Source of the DNA: Fonsecaea monophora
Lineage: Eukaryota; Ascomycota; Eurotiomycetes; Chaetothyriales; Herpotrichiellaceae
Direction of reading: 5' to 3'
NCBI RefSeq assembly: GCF_001642475.1
Contig: NW_019174055.1
Location: 29,437-93,436 of the forward strand
Length of the DNA stretch: 64,000 nt
Shown: piece by piece, positions 32,551-43,419 of the stretch
How positions within the stretch are numbered: the stretch's first letter is position 1
Layout of the letters: the number at the start of each line of letters is the position of its first letter
Notes under the pieces: generated by a model
What the model was told of the DNA's origin: nothing
Databases searched by the model: none
What the model saw: the letters and a program-made list of their open reading frames with translations, nothing else
Position numbers and translations under genes: made by a program

Positions 32551-33576
32551 TTATTTTTTCGAGGCAACCTCCTCGCCGGCATGGACATTAAGTCCAAGTC
32601 CCTCTGCATCAAGATAAAGCTTGTTCTTCCCTCCAGCTTCCTGTAGAATCTGTGCAATATTGCGAGCGTTTTCGATTTGTCGCAGTTCGACATAACTCCT
32701 ACTCTTCTTAATAGCGTCGCCGATCAATTCCGCTGATCTGGCTTCACCCTGTGCTCGAACAACAGTTGCCTGCTTCTCCTGCCTCGCCTTGTCGACCACA
32801 AAGGCAGCCCGCTGTGCCTCCTGTTGGGCAACTTGCTTGGCCTCCACCGCAGCAGTGAACTCTGGTGAGAAGGACAAGTGCGTCAAGGAAACGTCGTCCA
32901 GCATAATGTTGAACCGTGCCGCTCTTCTCGTAAGGTTGTCCCTAACCAATCTCGCAACATTTTCTCTTTGGGTAATGAGCTGGCTCGCATTGAACTGCGC
33001 AACCACACTCTTCAGCACTTCGTTCACAATCGAGGGAAGAACACGCTCGTCGTAGTCTGTTCCGAGCGTCCGATAAATTTGTGGCAGCGCTTCAATGCGA
33101 GGCCGTGAGAGGACACGGCAGGTAATGTTGACCATCTGTAAGTCTTTGGTTCCCGTGAGAGAGGCGACATTCCGTGGCTTCGCTCGGACGTCGTAGTCGA
33201 TCGGTGTCTCAAACCAAGGTATCCGAATGTGGGTGCCTGTCCCGCATCAGTGATCCGCGACGACACGGAAGGGCAAACATGACCCTACCTTCATTGTAGA
33301 TCTCTTTGGAAACACCAGATAATCTTGTGTATTTGATGGCGCGATGACCACCCTCAACTGCACCCCGTCAGAACATATTGATACCCGCCAGATTCAGAGA
33401 GAGATACCGTTGAATAGAGAGTTCGATAGAACGACGCCAGCAACACCCAGACTGATCAAAGCGAAGATGCCTCTGCCTGCAGCGCCGCCTCCCGGAAGAC
33501 CCCCAAAGCCTTGACTACGGCGCTGTTGCAGCGTCCGCTGGATCTGCTGGAAGTGCTCCCTTGGATCGTAGGACAT
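32551..33576 (-). CDS. PHB2: Prohibitin-2
   Basis: Exons 33576-33408, 33357-33289 and 33236-32551 give 307 aa, the usual length; the introns are 50 and 52 bp. The N-terminus has a glycine-rich stretch and a single hydrophobic anchor ([20 protein letters not shown]). The SPFH/band-7 core follows: [39 protein letters not shown] and the coiled-coil end [19 protein letters not shown]. It pairs with PHB1 in a ring complex of the mitochondrial inner membrane that supports cristae and respiratory-complex stability. It matches PHB2 better than PHB1 in the N-terminal anchor and in the IPWFETP block. It shares a 284-bp divergent promoter region with the CstF-64 gene. Confidence 0.96.
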
Positions 33577-33860
33577 CTTTGCGCCTTTGTTAAGAACGCA
33601 AATCTGTGGACGAGAGATGTATTTCAGGGTGCAGAGCTAGTAGGCAGCGTCGATGATGCGCCTATTCAAGGAAAGCTTTCCATTTTCGAGCTGCGGAGAA
33701 ACAAGAGCTTGGCGCCGCTTTTACATAACTTTGTACGCAGCGAGGCAGGATGTCACTGCACGAGCCTCTCTCGCGTCCGCCACCACCTACATCCCTAGAC
33801 TCGTCTATCTTTGCGACACGACAAGTTTCCTGAGATACCCCAAAACCGCGTACATCTAAA
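33577..33860. promoter_or_regulatory. Short divergent promoter region, PHB2 / CSTF2
   Basis: Only 284 bp separate the two start codons, so the core promoters and both 5' UTRs must share this space. No TATA box is obvious. Confidence 0.5.
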
Positions 33861-34799
33861 ATGGCTCCCGGACAAAGTCGTAGCGTCTTTGTGGGCAATA
33901 TACCCTTCAGTAAGTTCTTAACCCTTTCTTTGTGCCTTGAAGTTGACTGACATTCTTCAGATCTCAGCGAGGAAAACATTGTCAAGATCCTCAGCCAAGT
34001 CGGTACAGTCGTCAAGTTCAGGTTGATGACCAACCCAGATACGGGTAAATCAAAGGGATTCGGCTTTGCAGACTTCCAGGACGCCGACCAGGCCGCAAGC
34101 GCAGTTAGGAATTTGAATGATTTCGAGATCGATGGCCGTAAGATTCGTGTCGACTGGCCTCATAACAACGAGAAAGACTCGGTTCCAACAAATTATGAGC
34201 AGACTGCTGGTACTGTGGGCGATGGACACCAACAAACTGGACCGAACGCTCTGCCTCCACTGCCTCCAGGGACTGATCTCCCCCCAAACCTCAGAGCAAC
34301 CGATGCCATTTCTCAAACCCTTGCTACACTTCCGCCGCCACAGCTACTTGACGTTCTTACTCAGATGAAGGCGCTGGCGATTTCAGATCCTGCAAGAGCC
34401 ACGTCCCTGCTCAAGACGGCACCACAACTATCCTACGCCATTTTCCAGGCTCTGATCTTGATGAATCTGGTGGATCCAAAAGTGCTAGCGCAAGTTGTTG
34501 AGCAAGCTGCGAGACCTCCTCAACCAGCAAGTATCCCTCCGCCGCAGGCCACTCCACCGCAATACCCCGGCTTCCCACCTCCTATGGTGCCTGGCCAAAT
34601 GCCTCCCCGTCCTCCTCAGCAATTTCCTCCAGCGACAATGCAACAACAGACACCGCAACCGCCTGCCGCGCAACCTCAGCTGTCCCATCAAGAGATGATC
34701 CAACAGGTCCTCGCCATGGATCAGAGGACAATCGACTCATTTTCTCCGACTGAGAGGGCACAAATCATGCAGATCAGAGCCTCGATGGGGGTCAGATGA
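33861..34799 (+). CDS. RNA15: Cleavage stimulation factor 64-kDa subunit (Rna15-like)
   Basis: Exons 33861-33909 and 33961-34799 give 295 aa. The RRM fills residues 8-86 (RNP2 SVFVGNIPF, RNP1 SKGFGFADF). A hinge region with PPPQLLDVLTQMKALAISDP and LSYAIFQALILMNLVDP binds CstF-77/Rna14 in relatives. A proline/glutamine-rich linker follows, and the C-terminal three-helix domain ends QVLAMDQRTIDSFSPTERAQIMQIRASMG. The protein binds U/GU-rich RNA downstream or upstream of the cleavage site and acts in pre-mRNA 3'-end cleavage and polyadenylation in the nucleus. The first intron interrupts the RRM right after RNP2. Confidence 0.94.
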
Positions 34800-35391
34800 G
34801 CTGCAGAGACAATGTTGGGATCTAAACTTGACGAACAATCATATGTCACAAGCACGCCGAGCTGATGAAATACTCGCTCATACTATGCCATACAATATGT
34901 GCTTGACAGGCAACATCTACGCCAGTGACCTGGGAATTGAGCCTGCATCAGATTCTCTTGTGGCGGATGTTGTGCGATGTACGCGCTCCGTATATCCGAC
35001 ACGATTTTTATGATCAGGGATCTACACGTTTGCTAAAGCAAACACTTTCAGCCCGGAAATTTCCGCGACGGCGCGATGGGACCGCTTCGAGGAGCAAGTG
35101 ATCCTTTGTGCACTGCAGAACGCCGTCCTCGACCCATCTCAGAGGATATGTAGCGAGAGAACACTTGGATACTATGCGGATCAGGAAAGGCCAGAAATTC
35201 CGTGTGGACTGCCACATAGCATTTGTCTTCACATTATGCTTTACACTTTTGTACAGCATTCCGACGGAATAGATGTCATTTCTTTACGCTCCGGCCCTCT
35301 TTGACAAGAGTCGTAGGTCTTTTTTCCGTTTGTGTTTTTCAACCTTTACCCACCCTGACGCTCCTTTAGGAGTACGAGGCAGTAGCTTTAA
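34800..35391. other. Convergent intergenic region
   Basis: This lies between the 3' ends of the CstF-64 gene (plus) and the Yrb30-like gene (minus). Only 3' UTR-like sequence and short non-conserved frames are visible. Confidence 0.5.
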
Positions 35392-37428
35392 TCAGTCCTT
35401 GTTCATTGCACTCGCAGGACTCGTCCCGATACCCTCGTCCGTATGAGCGGTTTGCGGCCGCAGAGGACTTCCTTTCCTGTTTTCACCACCACCACCCTCC
35501 CTCCTCAGCCAGGCAGCCCTCCCGGCCTTTCCGGGGGTTTGTATCGGCGACGGCGCAGGCGATGGACTAGGCGACATCATCGTGACCCGTCCCGGACCGT
35601 TGAGATGTTCACCAGCACTCCGCGGCGAACTCATGGCCCACGGGCCGTCTCCGGCGGGACTCGCGTTCACGCTCTGCGGACTCCTCAGACCGGTGCTTCC
35701 GTCGTAGTCCCGACTCTGGTACTGGTACTCTTCGCCCCGCCGCTTAACTGGACTCTCGTCGTACGGATCCCACCCGACCCGCCTCCTCGCGTCGGTCCTC
35801 AGTGCCTGCCGATACTTCTCGTCGCCGCCGGCACCCGTCGAGGCGCTTTCTTCCAGGAAGAAGGTGAGCAGTTCGTCGGTGATGGAGAGGTGGGACTGTT
35901 GCTGGAACTGTTGCAGGGATGTGAGGCGCAAGAGAAGCTCGAGGAGCGAGAGGGATGTGCGGATGGAGTTGGCCCAGGGCGGAGCGGCAGACTGTGGCGC
36001 AGGCTGGGCCGGCGGTGTGAGGTGCGCGTTTGCCATCGAATTTGTGAGCTGGTCCGTCGCATCGTCCTTGCTACCGTAGTTATCAGCCCCTTCTCCTTCA
36101 ATGTCGGATTCGGTGTCGCTTGGTTCGGATTCCGTGTACACCTCGAATGCGATCCATTCTGGGTCCAGGGACGGTGGGAAACGCCAGGGGTCATCAATTT
36201 GTTCTTCGACATATTGCTGCTCCTGCACCGCTGCTGCTAGGTCTTGAGCCTGCTCTCCATCTGCGTCGAATGCTTCAATGCCTAGCGGGCCGTCTCTTTC
36301 AACCATTCGTCTCGGTGGGAACGCGTTCAGGTCCCTCTTCAACAATAACACCGGGTGATTACTCTCCGCGTCACTCCCAATGTTCAAAACTTTGCTCGTG
36401 TCCGCATAGAATATTTTCGATATCTCGTGGACGGGGATGATCTCCCGAATTCCAGCGAGTCCTACGTCGTCGAACGGGCCAGGGCGAACCTGGTCGTCTT
36501 CAAAGTCGTGGACGCGATCGTCATCAAAGTCTTCAATGATCACCATCTGGTAGGCGTATTCATCAGCTCGGGCGTCTGCGCGGAGACTCGGTGCCGAGCC
36601 AGGAAGCTCAGTTTCCGTGTTCGGGACGAGGGAAGAAGAAGATATCTGAGCGGAGGGAATGGCGTCGGACCCGGATCCTGTCCCGATCACGACGTCGAGG
36701 GGAACCCGACGTAGCTTGACCCTCGCTTTGTGAATTACCTCCTTCCAAGTCGTCTCTCGGATTTCTTCTTCGTTCTGCGGTCGATCGTGGCCGGCAAAGA
36801 GCATGTAGACGGTAAGGGTGAATGTGGGTCCGATTTGCACGGCGTTATTCGGAGAGATCGAGTATTGAGTGTCGCCTGCTGTGAGAAAAGTGCTGGCCTG
36901 GAGGAGTCGTGAGGGAGAAACAGACTGAGGCAGTGAGGTTGAGAGACTTGCGCCGGAGGTGGTGATGGCCAGGTTGATCAAGGGGACGGCATCCTCAATC
37001 CTCTCGAGTAGCTTTTTGATGTCCTTGACAATCAGAGCCAGCTCCGCCTCGTTTGGTATCCTCGCTTGGTTACCGAGTCTACCGGTCTTCCGAGCTGCTT
37101 GTTCTGAGGCTTCTGCCGCCTTGGCTAGTCGTTGTCCCAAGGACTGTATCTCCAGACGCAGCTCCTTGGTAAGGGCCACGGCGGATTCTAGCGACGTGTT
37201 TCCTCGTGCTGCAATCAGCTCGATCATGTCAATTGCTGGTGAGACGATGCGAATTTTATGCTGGAGTCGTTGCTGCAGAGCATAAAGCTCGTCCCGGACA
37301 TTGCTTTTCGGCGTGCTGTTGAGGAGTTTGGCGGACTGCCTGATCGCGTAGGACGCTGTGATGGTAACTCCCGAACGAATGGCATAGTTCATAGCCTGCT
37401 GGGTCACTTTCCCCAGGAAGACATCCAT
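35392..37428 (-). CDS. RanGTP-binding protein, Yrb30-like
   Basis: A single exon gives 678 aa. The N-terminus MDVFLGKVTQQAMNYAIRSG and the following helical region (SAKLLNSTPKSNVRDELYAL) match the fungal RanGTP-binding family to which yeast Yrb30 belongs. Central blocks include WKEVIHKARVKLRRVPLDVV and ALRVDD-type acidic segments; the C-terminal third is acidic, then serine/proline rich and disordered (SPSPSPAPSPIQTPGK). Yrb30 binds Ran-GTP and shuttles between nucleus and cytoplasm; the same role is inferred here from family membership only. The gene lies head to head with SUP35, 527 bp apart. Confidence 0.78.
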   Translation of the reverse strand: MDVFLGKVTQQAMNYAIRSGVTITASYAIRQSAKLLNSTPKSNVRDELYALQQRLQHKIRIVSPAIDMIELIAARGNTSLESAVALTKELRLEIQSLGQRLAKAAEASEQAARKTGRLGNQARIPNEAELALIVKDIKKLLERIEDAVPLINLAITTSGASLSTSLPQSVSPSRLLQASTFLTAGDTQYSISPNNAVQIGPTFTLTVYMLFAGHDRPQNEEEIRETTWKEVIHKARVKLRRVPLDVVIGTGSGSDAIPSAQISSSSLVPNTETELPGSAPSLRADARADEYAYQMVIIEDFDDDRVHDFEDDQVRPGPFDDVGLAGIREIIPVHEISKIFYADTSKVLNIGSDAESNHPVLLLKRDLNAFPPRRMVERDGPLGIEAFDADGEQAQDLAAAVQEQQYVEEQIDDPWRFPPSLDPEWIAFEVYTESEPSDTESDIEGEGADNYGSKDDATDQLTNSMANAHLTPPAQPAPQSAAPPWANSIRTSLSLLELLLRLTSLQQFQQQSHLSITDELLTFFLEESASTGAGGDEKYRQALRTDARRRVGWDPYDESPVKRRGEEYQYQSRDYDGSTGLRSPQSVNASPAGDGPWAMSSPRSAGEHLNGPGRVTMMSPSPSPAPSPIQTPGKAGRAAWLRREGGGGENRKGSPLRPQTAHTDEGIGTSPASAMNKD

Positions 37429-37955
37429 CGTTGCAGAGGGGAGTATATGATCTTCCCACGGTATTTCAACTTTCTCGGAGCAAGGGACAGATGGCAGTGT
37501 CAGGCAGAAAAAGAGAGGGAAGCATAACGCATAAGGAAAGTTCTTGGTGGCAAGTTCTTTCAGGCTCCTATTGCAACAGTGACGCGTGTATCAAGCACTC
37601 ATTTGCTGGTGCACGTGGTACTCGAGGCGTAGGGGGCATACTGCATGTGTGTACATACCTAAGTATCATTGCAAGTCTGTCTCGCAGATTGAAACCATTG
37701 TTGTTGGCGATCTGGGTAGCGCGACACTGCAGCCTTGCCGACCATGAAATCATCGCAGCTCAGCCTTGCCAAGGAAATTCCCGTACCCAAAAATGCCCCT
37801 CCAAATAATGGAACCCAAAGCGCAGTCTCCTCCCTCAGGCTCAACCCTTGAACATCCACCTAACTTTGACTCACAGCCTGCAATTTTGCGCCTTTTCCCT
37901 CCTACAGGAGCCCTTTTCCAAATTCCAACAGTCAAATTTTTCGCCACGTTTGAAA
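37429..37955. promoter_or_regulatory. Divergent region, Yrb30-like gene / SUP35, with uORF candidates
   Basis: The 527 bp must serve both promoters. Close to SUP35, ATGs at 37793 and 37811 in one frame open an ORF that runs to 37972, past the SUP35 start codon. If the transcript starts upstream of 37793 this would be an overlapping upstream ORF. Confidence 0.35.
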
Positions 37956-40064
37956 ATGGCGGGCAATTTTGATTCCTGGGAAGACGCGGCCGCGCAAGAG
38001 GAAGACCTTTCAAAGAGGACACAGAATATGAACCTAAATGCCAACACTTTCAGGCCTGGAGCCACATCATTCCAGCCTGGTGCTGCCACATTTCAACCAG
38101 GACAGCCATTTCAACAAAATGGATATCAAAACTACGGGTATGGACAACAGCAAGGCTACAACCAATACCCTCAGTATGGCCAGCAATACAATCAATATCC
38201 TCAATATCAGCAGCAGCAGCAGCCACAGCAGCCACCACAGCAGCAAGGCTACAATCAAGGCTACAATAGCGGCCAGTTCGCCGCTTATAATCAGACACCT
38301 GGAGGCTTCCAACCCCGACAAGGCGGTCCCATAAGCATTGCGAAGAGAACGGACACCCAGCCGGCATCTGCGCCAACACCACAACAGGCTCCGGCTCCAG
38401 TAACGCAGGCACAAGCGCCCCCTGCTGCCTCTGCACCAAAGCCACAACCGACTGCTGCAGCTCCTCCTAAAGCAAAGGTCCTTTCGATTGGTGTCCCGTC
38501 GTCGGCGTCTGCGACTCCTAAGAAACCTGCCTCTCCAGTTACCAAGGACGAACCAGCCCCTTCAAAAGCCGAAGCCGGATCCAAAGTTGCTGCGGCGAAA
38601 GCGGTCGAGAAGAGTGGCGAAAAAGTGAGCGGGAAGACATCTCCTGCCCCGTCGTCAGGGAAGTCCTCTCCCACACCTGCAGATGCAAAGAAGCAACGGA
38701 ATGCCGACGAAGTGGCACAATCACAAACAGCCGATGTGGACGCATCCGTGCTGGAAGAGATGTACGGAAAGGAACATGTCAACATTATTTTCATTGGCCA
38801 TGTCGATGCCGGCAAATCCACGCTTGGTGGCCAGGTGCTCATCCAAACGGGTATGGTTGATGAGCGTACGCTGGAGAAGTATAAGCGAGACGCCAAAGAT
38901 GCCGGGCGAGAAACTTGGTACATCTCTTGGGTATTGGATCTGAATAAAGAAGAAAGAGCCAAGGGAAAGACGGTTGAAGTCGGCCGGGGCTTCTTCGAAA
39001 CCGAGAAGCGAAGATACACCATTCTAGATGCACCGGGTCACAAAACGTACGTGCCGAACATGCTTAGCGGTGCGTCTCAAGCAGACGTAGCAATCTTGGT
39101 CATCTCTGCTCGAAAGGGCGAGTTCGAGACCGGGTTTGAAAAGGGTGGACAGACACAAGAGCACGCCATGCTGATCAAAACCACCGGTGCCAAAGAGCTA
39201 GTCGTGGCAGTGAACAAGATGGATGACATTACAGTGGGTTGGTCTAAAGAACGCTACGATGAAATCGTGGGCAAGCTGAAGCCGTACCTGAAAAAGAGAA
39301 TCGGGTTGGATTCGACCTTCATGCCCATCTCGGCGCAAACGGGCATTAATGTCAAAGACCGCATTCCCCCTAACATTGCCACTTGGTATCAAGGCCCCTC
39401 TCTACTGGAATTTCTGGATGGCATGGCCAAGATTCAGCGAAACATCAATGCGCCCTTTATGATGCCCATTGGAGCCAAATACCGAGACATGGGAACCATG
39501 GTTGAAGGTCGTATCGAAGCCGGAGTGGTTCAAAAGACATCGAGTTTGATCATGATGCCGAACCGCGAGGAAGTTGGCATCGCAGCCCTCTATGGCGAGA
39601 CGGAAGATGAAGTCGCTTTTGCTACTTGTGGTGACCAAGTGCGGATGCGCTTGCGAGGCATTGAGGAAGAAGACATCCAACCTGGCTTCGTGCTCTGCTC
39701 GCCTAAGCGTCTCGTCCACTGCGTTCGGGAATTTGAGGCACAGATCAACATTGTGGAGCTGAAATCCATTCTCTCTGCGGGCTTCAACTGTGTCATCCAC
39801 GTACATGCGGCCACGGAGGAAGTCACGTTTGCGGCTTTGCTTCACAAGCTCGAACCCAAGACAGGACGCAAGAGCAAGAAACCGCCCCCATTTGCGGCAA
39901 AGGGACAGAATATCATTGCGCGATTGCAGGTGACCAGCGGTGGCGGCAAGATCTGCGTCGAGAAATTCGAAGACTACCCACAATTGGGACGATTCACACT
40001 GAGAGATCAAGGGCAGACAATTGCAGTGGGGAAGATTACCAAGTTGATTTTCGACGATGAGTAA
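37956..40064 (+). CDS. SUP35: Translation release factor eRF3 (Sup35) with prion-like N-terminus
   Basis: A single exon gives 702 aa. The ATG at 37956 was chosen because MAGNFDSWEDAAAQEEDL is the expected start; the frame upstream has no ATG. The N domain has three FxPG-type repeats (residues about 30-48) and then a Q/N/Y/G-rich stretch with GYNQYPQYG-like units and a glutamine run. The M region is Ala/Pro/Lys rich. The GTPase has G1 GHVDAGKST near residue 282, G3 DAPGHKTYV near 358 and G4 NKMDD near 420, and is followed by two beta-barrel domains as in eEF1A. With eRF1 it terminates translation in the cytoplasm. The N-terminal composition resembles yeast prion domains; prion behaviour is not shown by sequence alone. 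Confidence 0.97.
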   Translation: MAGNFDSWEDAAAQEEDLSKRTQNMNLNANTFRPGATSFQPGAATFQPGQPFQQNGYQNYGYGQQQGYNQYPQYGQQYNQYPQYQQQQQPQQPPQQQGYNQGYNSGQFAAYNQTPGGFQPRQGGPISIAKRTDTQPASAPTPQQAPAPVTQAQAPPAASAPKPQPTAAAPPKAKVLSIGVPSSASATPKKPASPVTKDEPAPSKAEAGSKVAAAKAVEKSGEKVSGKTSPAPSSGKSSPTPADAKKQRNADEVAQSQTADVDASVLEEMYGKEHVNIIFIGHVDAGKSTLGGQVLIQTGMVDERTLEKYKRDAKDAGRETWYISWVLDLNKEERAKGKTVEVGRGFFETEKRRYTILDAPGHKTYVPNMLSGASQADVAILVISARKGEFETGFEKGGQTQEHAMLIKTTGAKELVVAVNKMDDITVGWSKERYDEIVGKLKPYLKKRIGLDSTFMPISAQTGINVKDRIPPNIATWYQGPSLLEFLDGMAKIQRNINAPFMMPIGAKYRDMGTMVEGRIEAGVVQKTSSLIMMPNREEVGIAALYGETEDEVAFATCGDQVRMRLRGIEEEDIQPGFVLCSPKRLVHCVREFEAQINIVELKSILSAGFNCVIHVHAATEEVTFAALLHKLEPKTGRKSKKPPPFAAKGQNIIARLQVTSGGGKICVEKFEDYPQLGRFTLRDQGQTIAVGKITKLIFDDE
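38205..38250 (+). repeat. CAG/CAA-rich repeat inside SUP35
   Basis: A run of CAG and CAA codons encodes the glutamine tract of the prion-like domain. The codon mixture (CAG broken by CCA and CAA) suggests an older or purified repeat; length variation between strains would be expected. Confidence 0.7.
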
Positions 40065-41408
40065 ATGAGATATACATGTGCAAGGAGGCCTATGTGGAGG
40101 TGAATCGGTTGTCCTTCCCTTTCGTGTACAGCAGGCACGCCGGGCATAGAACAAACAGAGCGGGCATGGGAGCACGAAGAGGAGACAAATGGGAATGCCA
40201 CGCGATCAGAAGAAACTTGTCATGAGCGGGTCAACATGAGACATCGGACGAGACGAAACGAACATGCAATGACACGACGGCTAGAATTAGTTGCATCCAA
40301 AGGGGGAACAGCGATCGGGGGGGTGGTCATCAGATGGGAGAAGCATCAAGCAAGGATACTTGGTCAGATAGATGAAGGTATTCGTGGGGACAGAGGTACA
40401 GTGACAGGTACATAGATGGGTACTGCATTTTGCTCCTGGACAGCTGACCCGAGAATAAACACGACATGAGACTCTACGTTTTCGCTCCTACCTTGCTTGG
40501 TCTTGACCTCTTGTCTTTCCTTGGTTAGAGTCTGTGTCTGTGGTTATGCCCGTAGCGATAGCGATAGCGATACATGCGTATGTATGTCTGTACTCGGTAT
40601 ACCCAGCCAGCCAGAGAGGTACCTAGGTGGAGGAAGTAGTTAGGGGGGAAAAAATCAACTTTTATCTTTTTCTCTTCTTTTCACTCTTCCTTTTCCTTTG
40701 TCTCTCTCTCTCTCTCGTTATGATTTGTTAAAAGTACAGTACAGTGTGCTCGAAAGAAAGGTCAAGAAACCAAAAAAAAGCCCAAAAAGTTAGATGATAG
40801 GATTCCCCCCCCTCCGGACCATGTCGTGCCGTTATGCCATGTGCCCATGTGCCATTTGCCATTTGATCCCATCCATCTAAATCAATCAAGTCGGTCAGCC
40901 TAGTCGGGCAACAGGCAGTCAGGCAAACTGAGCCCCTCGATCCATAGTAAATCAAGAACCAAGAATGGGTGTGCCGTGCCCTACTGTATCTGTGCTTGTG
41001 TTCCTTGCGAATAGTACAGATCCTCTTTTTGTTTCCGCCTTCCCTTCCCCTTTGCTGCCACGGCGTCCAAAAGGAGTAAATGGTGATATAGTTAGTTCCC
41101 TCGGATCCCTCGCGAATTGTCCCTATTTTGAGTGCGAAGCCCGTTTCCACTTCTGAGATCACTTCAATCCCTTCTCCAGCCCACATGAGCACAAAGATCA
41201 GGAAACTCCAGGTCATTTTGCGCCAAAGGGGCCATCAGCGACAGTATCTGAAAAAAGGGTTGCTTCGCTGAACAGTCCCAACGACTAGTTAAATTACAAT
41301 TTGCAGTTGCCGGATCGCAAAGGCTACCGATCGAGGGAGAAGAGTGCAGACAAATTGGTCGAGCTGATCCATCATGCATTGGCCACATCGACTCAGCGGC
41401 CAACACGA
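40065..41408. other. Convergent intergenic region with short repeats
   Basis: This lies between the 3' ends of SUP35 (plus) and U2AF (minus). It holds a short AGCGAT hexamer repeat (about 40552-40571), a CT dinucleotide run (about 40700-40716) and a pyrimidine-rich part near 40660-40700. A minus-strand frame at 40728-41216 has no domain, and most of it would be 3' UTR. Confidence 0.5.
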
Positions 41409-43419
41409 TCACCAGGCGTTCACATCGAAACTCGCCTGTAAATTCATGCTGAGTTAACACTGGGTTTTCCCCGACTTGGACGACGCAGGCAAAGTTTGCA
41501 TGGGGAACAACAACACATACCTCATCGAAATACGTAGTCAAAACCGTCCGGTCGGCAAATTTGCGTCCGGCAAGTGCTTGCAACGCCTTCTTCGCAGATT
41601 CCGGTTCCTCATACTTGATGAAGATCTTGCCCACACCAGCCGACTGGCGACTTCCCATCGACGGTCGCGGGATTTTCATGGCCAGGATCTTGCCGTACTT
41701 TTGGCATTCTTCCATCACGTCTTCGCAGATCTCTATACACACGAAATGGGATGGATTAGCATTCTGACACCATAAGGACGAAGAGGGGACGGATGGATGG
41801 ATAGATGGGTCGTGTCCCTCCAGCTTGACGCACCTTCATAATCATCATTGTCGATAAGTTCCTCGGGTGTCACCATGTTCAACAGTTGTAGGACTCGCCC
41901 GTCCTCCAGATTTTCAGCGGTAGTACCGGCGAACATGGACATAGCGTTGACGCCCATTTCCAACCCAGCAGCCTGTGTGTATCCAATACTGGCGCGGGTG
42001 ACTTTGATAGCGTTACCCGCTAGGTCCATACCATTGAGACCCTCGATCGCCACGCCGGCGACGGATGGGTCGGCATATTCACAGAAAGCGATGCCCTGGT
42101 AGTTCGTCAGAAGGTTGCGTGATTAAGGAGGATCTGTGCAAACTTACCCTTGATTCCTGTGCATCACTGTCCCGCACTAGAACGAACGCTTTGAGTTCTC
42201 CAAAGGCTTTCAACAACTCAATAACTTGATCATCCGTCAAAAACGGCGGGAGATTGGTGATGGCCAGTTTATTTGCAGTGTCCGGAACCTCGGTTGATAT
42301 CTCGCCATCAGTGTATGCACCCTCATCCGCAGACGGAACGATGTAATCTTTGGGTCGTCGAATTTCCAGCCCTTTGGGAGTGGCAGTCCCATTGCCGTTC
42401 AGCTCGGAATGATGTTCTTCCATTGTGATGCCGTCCATAGCCAACGCCACTGTGGCGTCAGAGGCCTGCTTAAACTCGACGAGCGCAAAAGTCCTGTCTT
42501 CAGCAATGTTTGCTTGTATACATGGGTCATTGCCCTTTATGACGTTCAGACCATTGAGTTGAAGGTTGAAGAAGGCCACCAGGCTCTCCTCAGTGACGGA
42601 TGCGGGAAGGTTGTGGACGAACAATCGCCGTGACTGGCGCGCATTAGAAGGTCTCAATGCCGTGGAGTTTGCGCCGCCTGAGGGTTGGTTCATAAAGGCT
42701 TGTAACCGCGTTGGGTCCATCTGCTGCTGTCGAGGGGCACCGGGTAGGGGAAACATGCCGGACATCTTTGCTTGCTCGGCGGTGACATTTTCGTAGCCAG
42801 GTGGTTTGATGTCCCACTGCGTCATTCTCCTCTTGCGCTCCAATATCGGGACGATATCCGTAAGGTCGGGAGTGGGCTCCCTTTTCTTTGGGGGTGGACT
42901 GTTCTTGCGGCCGCGGGCTTGAGCAGCGAATTCATCTCGGTCTTCTCGTCCGGTGCGATCGCGATCACGGTTGCCTCCTCCCCTGCGATCATCAAACAGG
43001 TCGCGGTCTCTCCGGGGTGGCCTGTCATCGTCGCGGCGGCGCGGGCCTCTGTCCCTGTCCCAATCCCGGTCGTCTCGCCTCGAGCCGTGTCTGTCTTCCC
43101 TTTCGCGCGCCCGGTAGTCTCGACTCGAGGAATAAGTATCTGCTTCGTAGTCGCGCCGCGATGAGCGATGATGGGGAGACCTTGAACGTCTCCGCTCGCC
43201 ACGATCTCGATTCCGGTCCCGGTCGCGATCTCTGCGATCATCTCGTTCGTACCGTGTACCCTGAAGCAAGTCAGTGATCGCCACCCAAAGGGGTAGTAGG
43301 AGGCAGGATAACGTACATGATGCTCCCGAGAGCGGCCCGTATCTGAAGAGGTCAGCAAGTGTCAGGGACAAGGTACACGGGGTAAAGGCACCTCTCGAGG
43401 AGTAGTTGTCCCCATTCAT
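41409..43419 (-). CDS. Splicing factor U2AF large subunit
   Basis: Six exons (43419-43392, 43342-43317, 43260-42148, 42095-41834, 41732-41521, 41435-41409) splice in phase to 555 aa. The first two exons are only 28 and 26 nt, and the last is 27 nt and encodes the conserved end ASFDVNAW. The N-terminus is an RS-like domain of RD and RS dipeptides. RRM1 starts RRLFVHNLPASVTEESL and RRM2 starts NKLAITNLPPFLTDDQV; the third, U2AF-homology-type RRM has VLQLLNMVTPEEL and GVGKIFIKYEEPESAKKALQ. The protein binds the polypyrimidine tract and recruits U2 snRNP with SF1 in the nucleus. Orthologous to human U2AF65 and fission yeast Prp2. Confidence 0.95.

Noticed and set aside
35443..36240. 265-codon plus-strand frame
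   Set aside because: Antisense to the Yrb30-like gene; composition typical of a shadow frame.
38291..39022. 243-codon minus-strand frame
   Set aside because: Antisense to SUP35, which has unmistakable GTPase motifs.
39402..40175. 257-codon minus-strand frame
   Set aside because: Antisense to the SUP35 C-terminal domains and 3' UTR; no domain.
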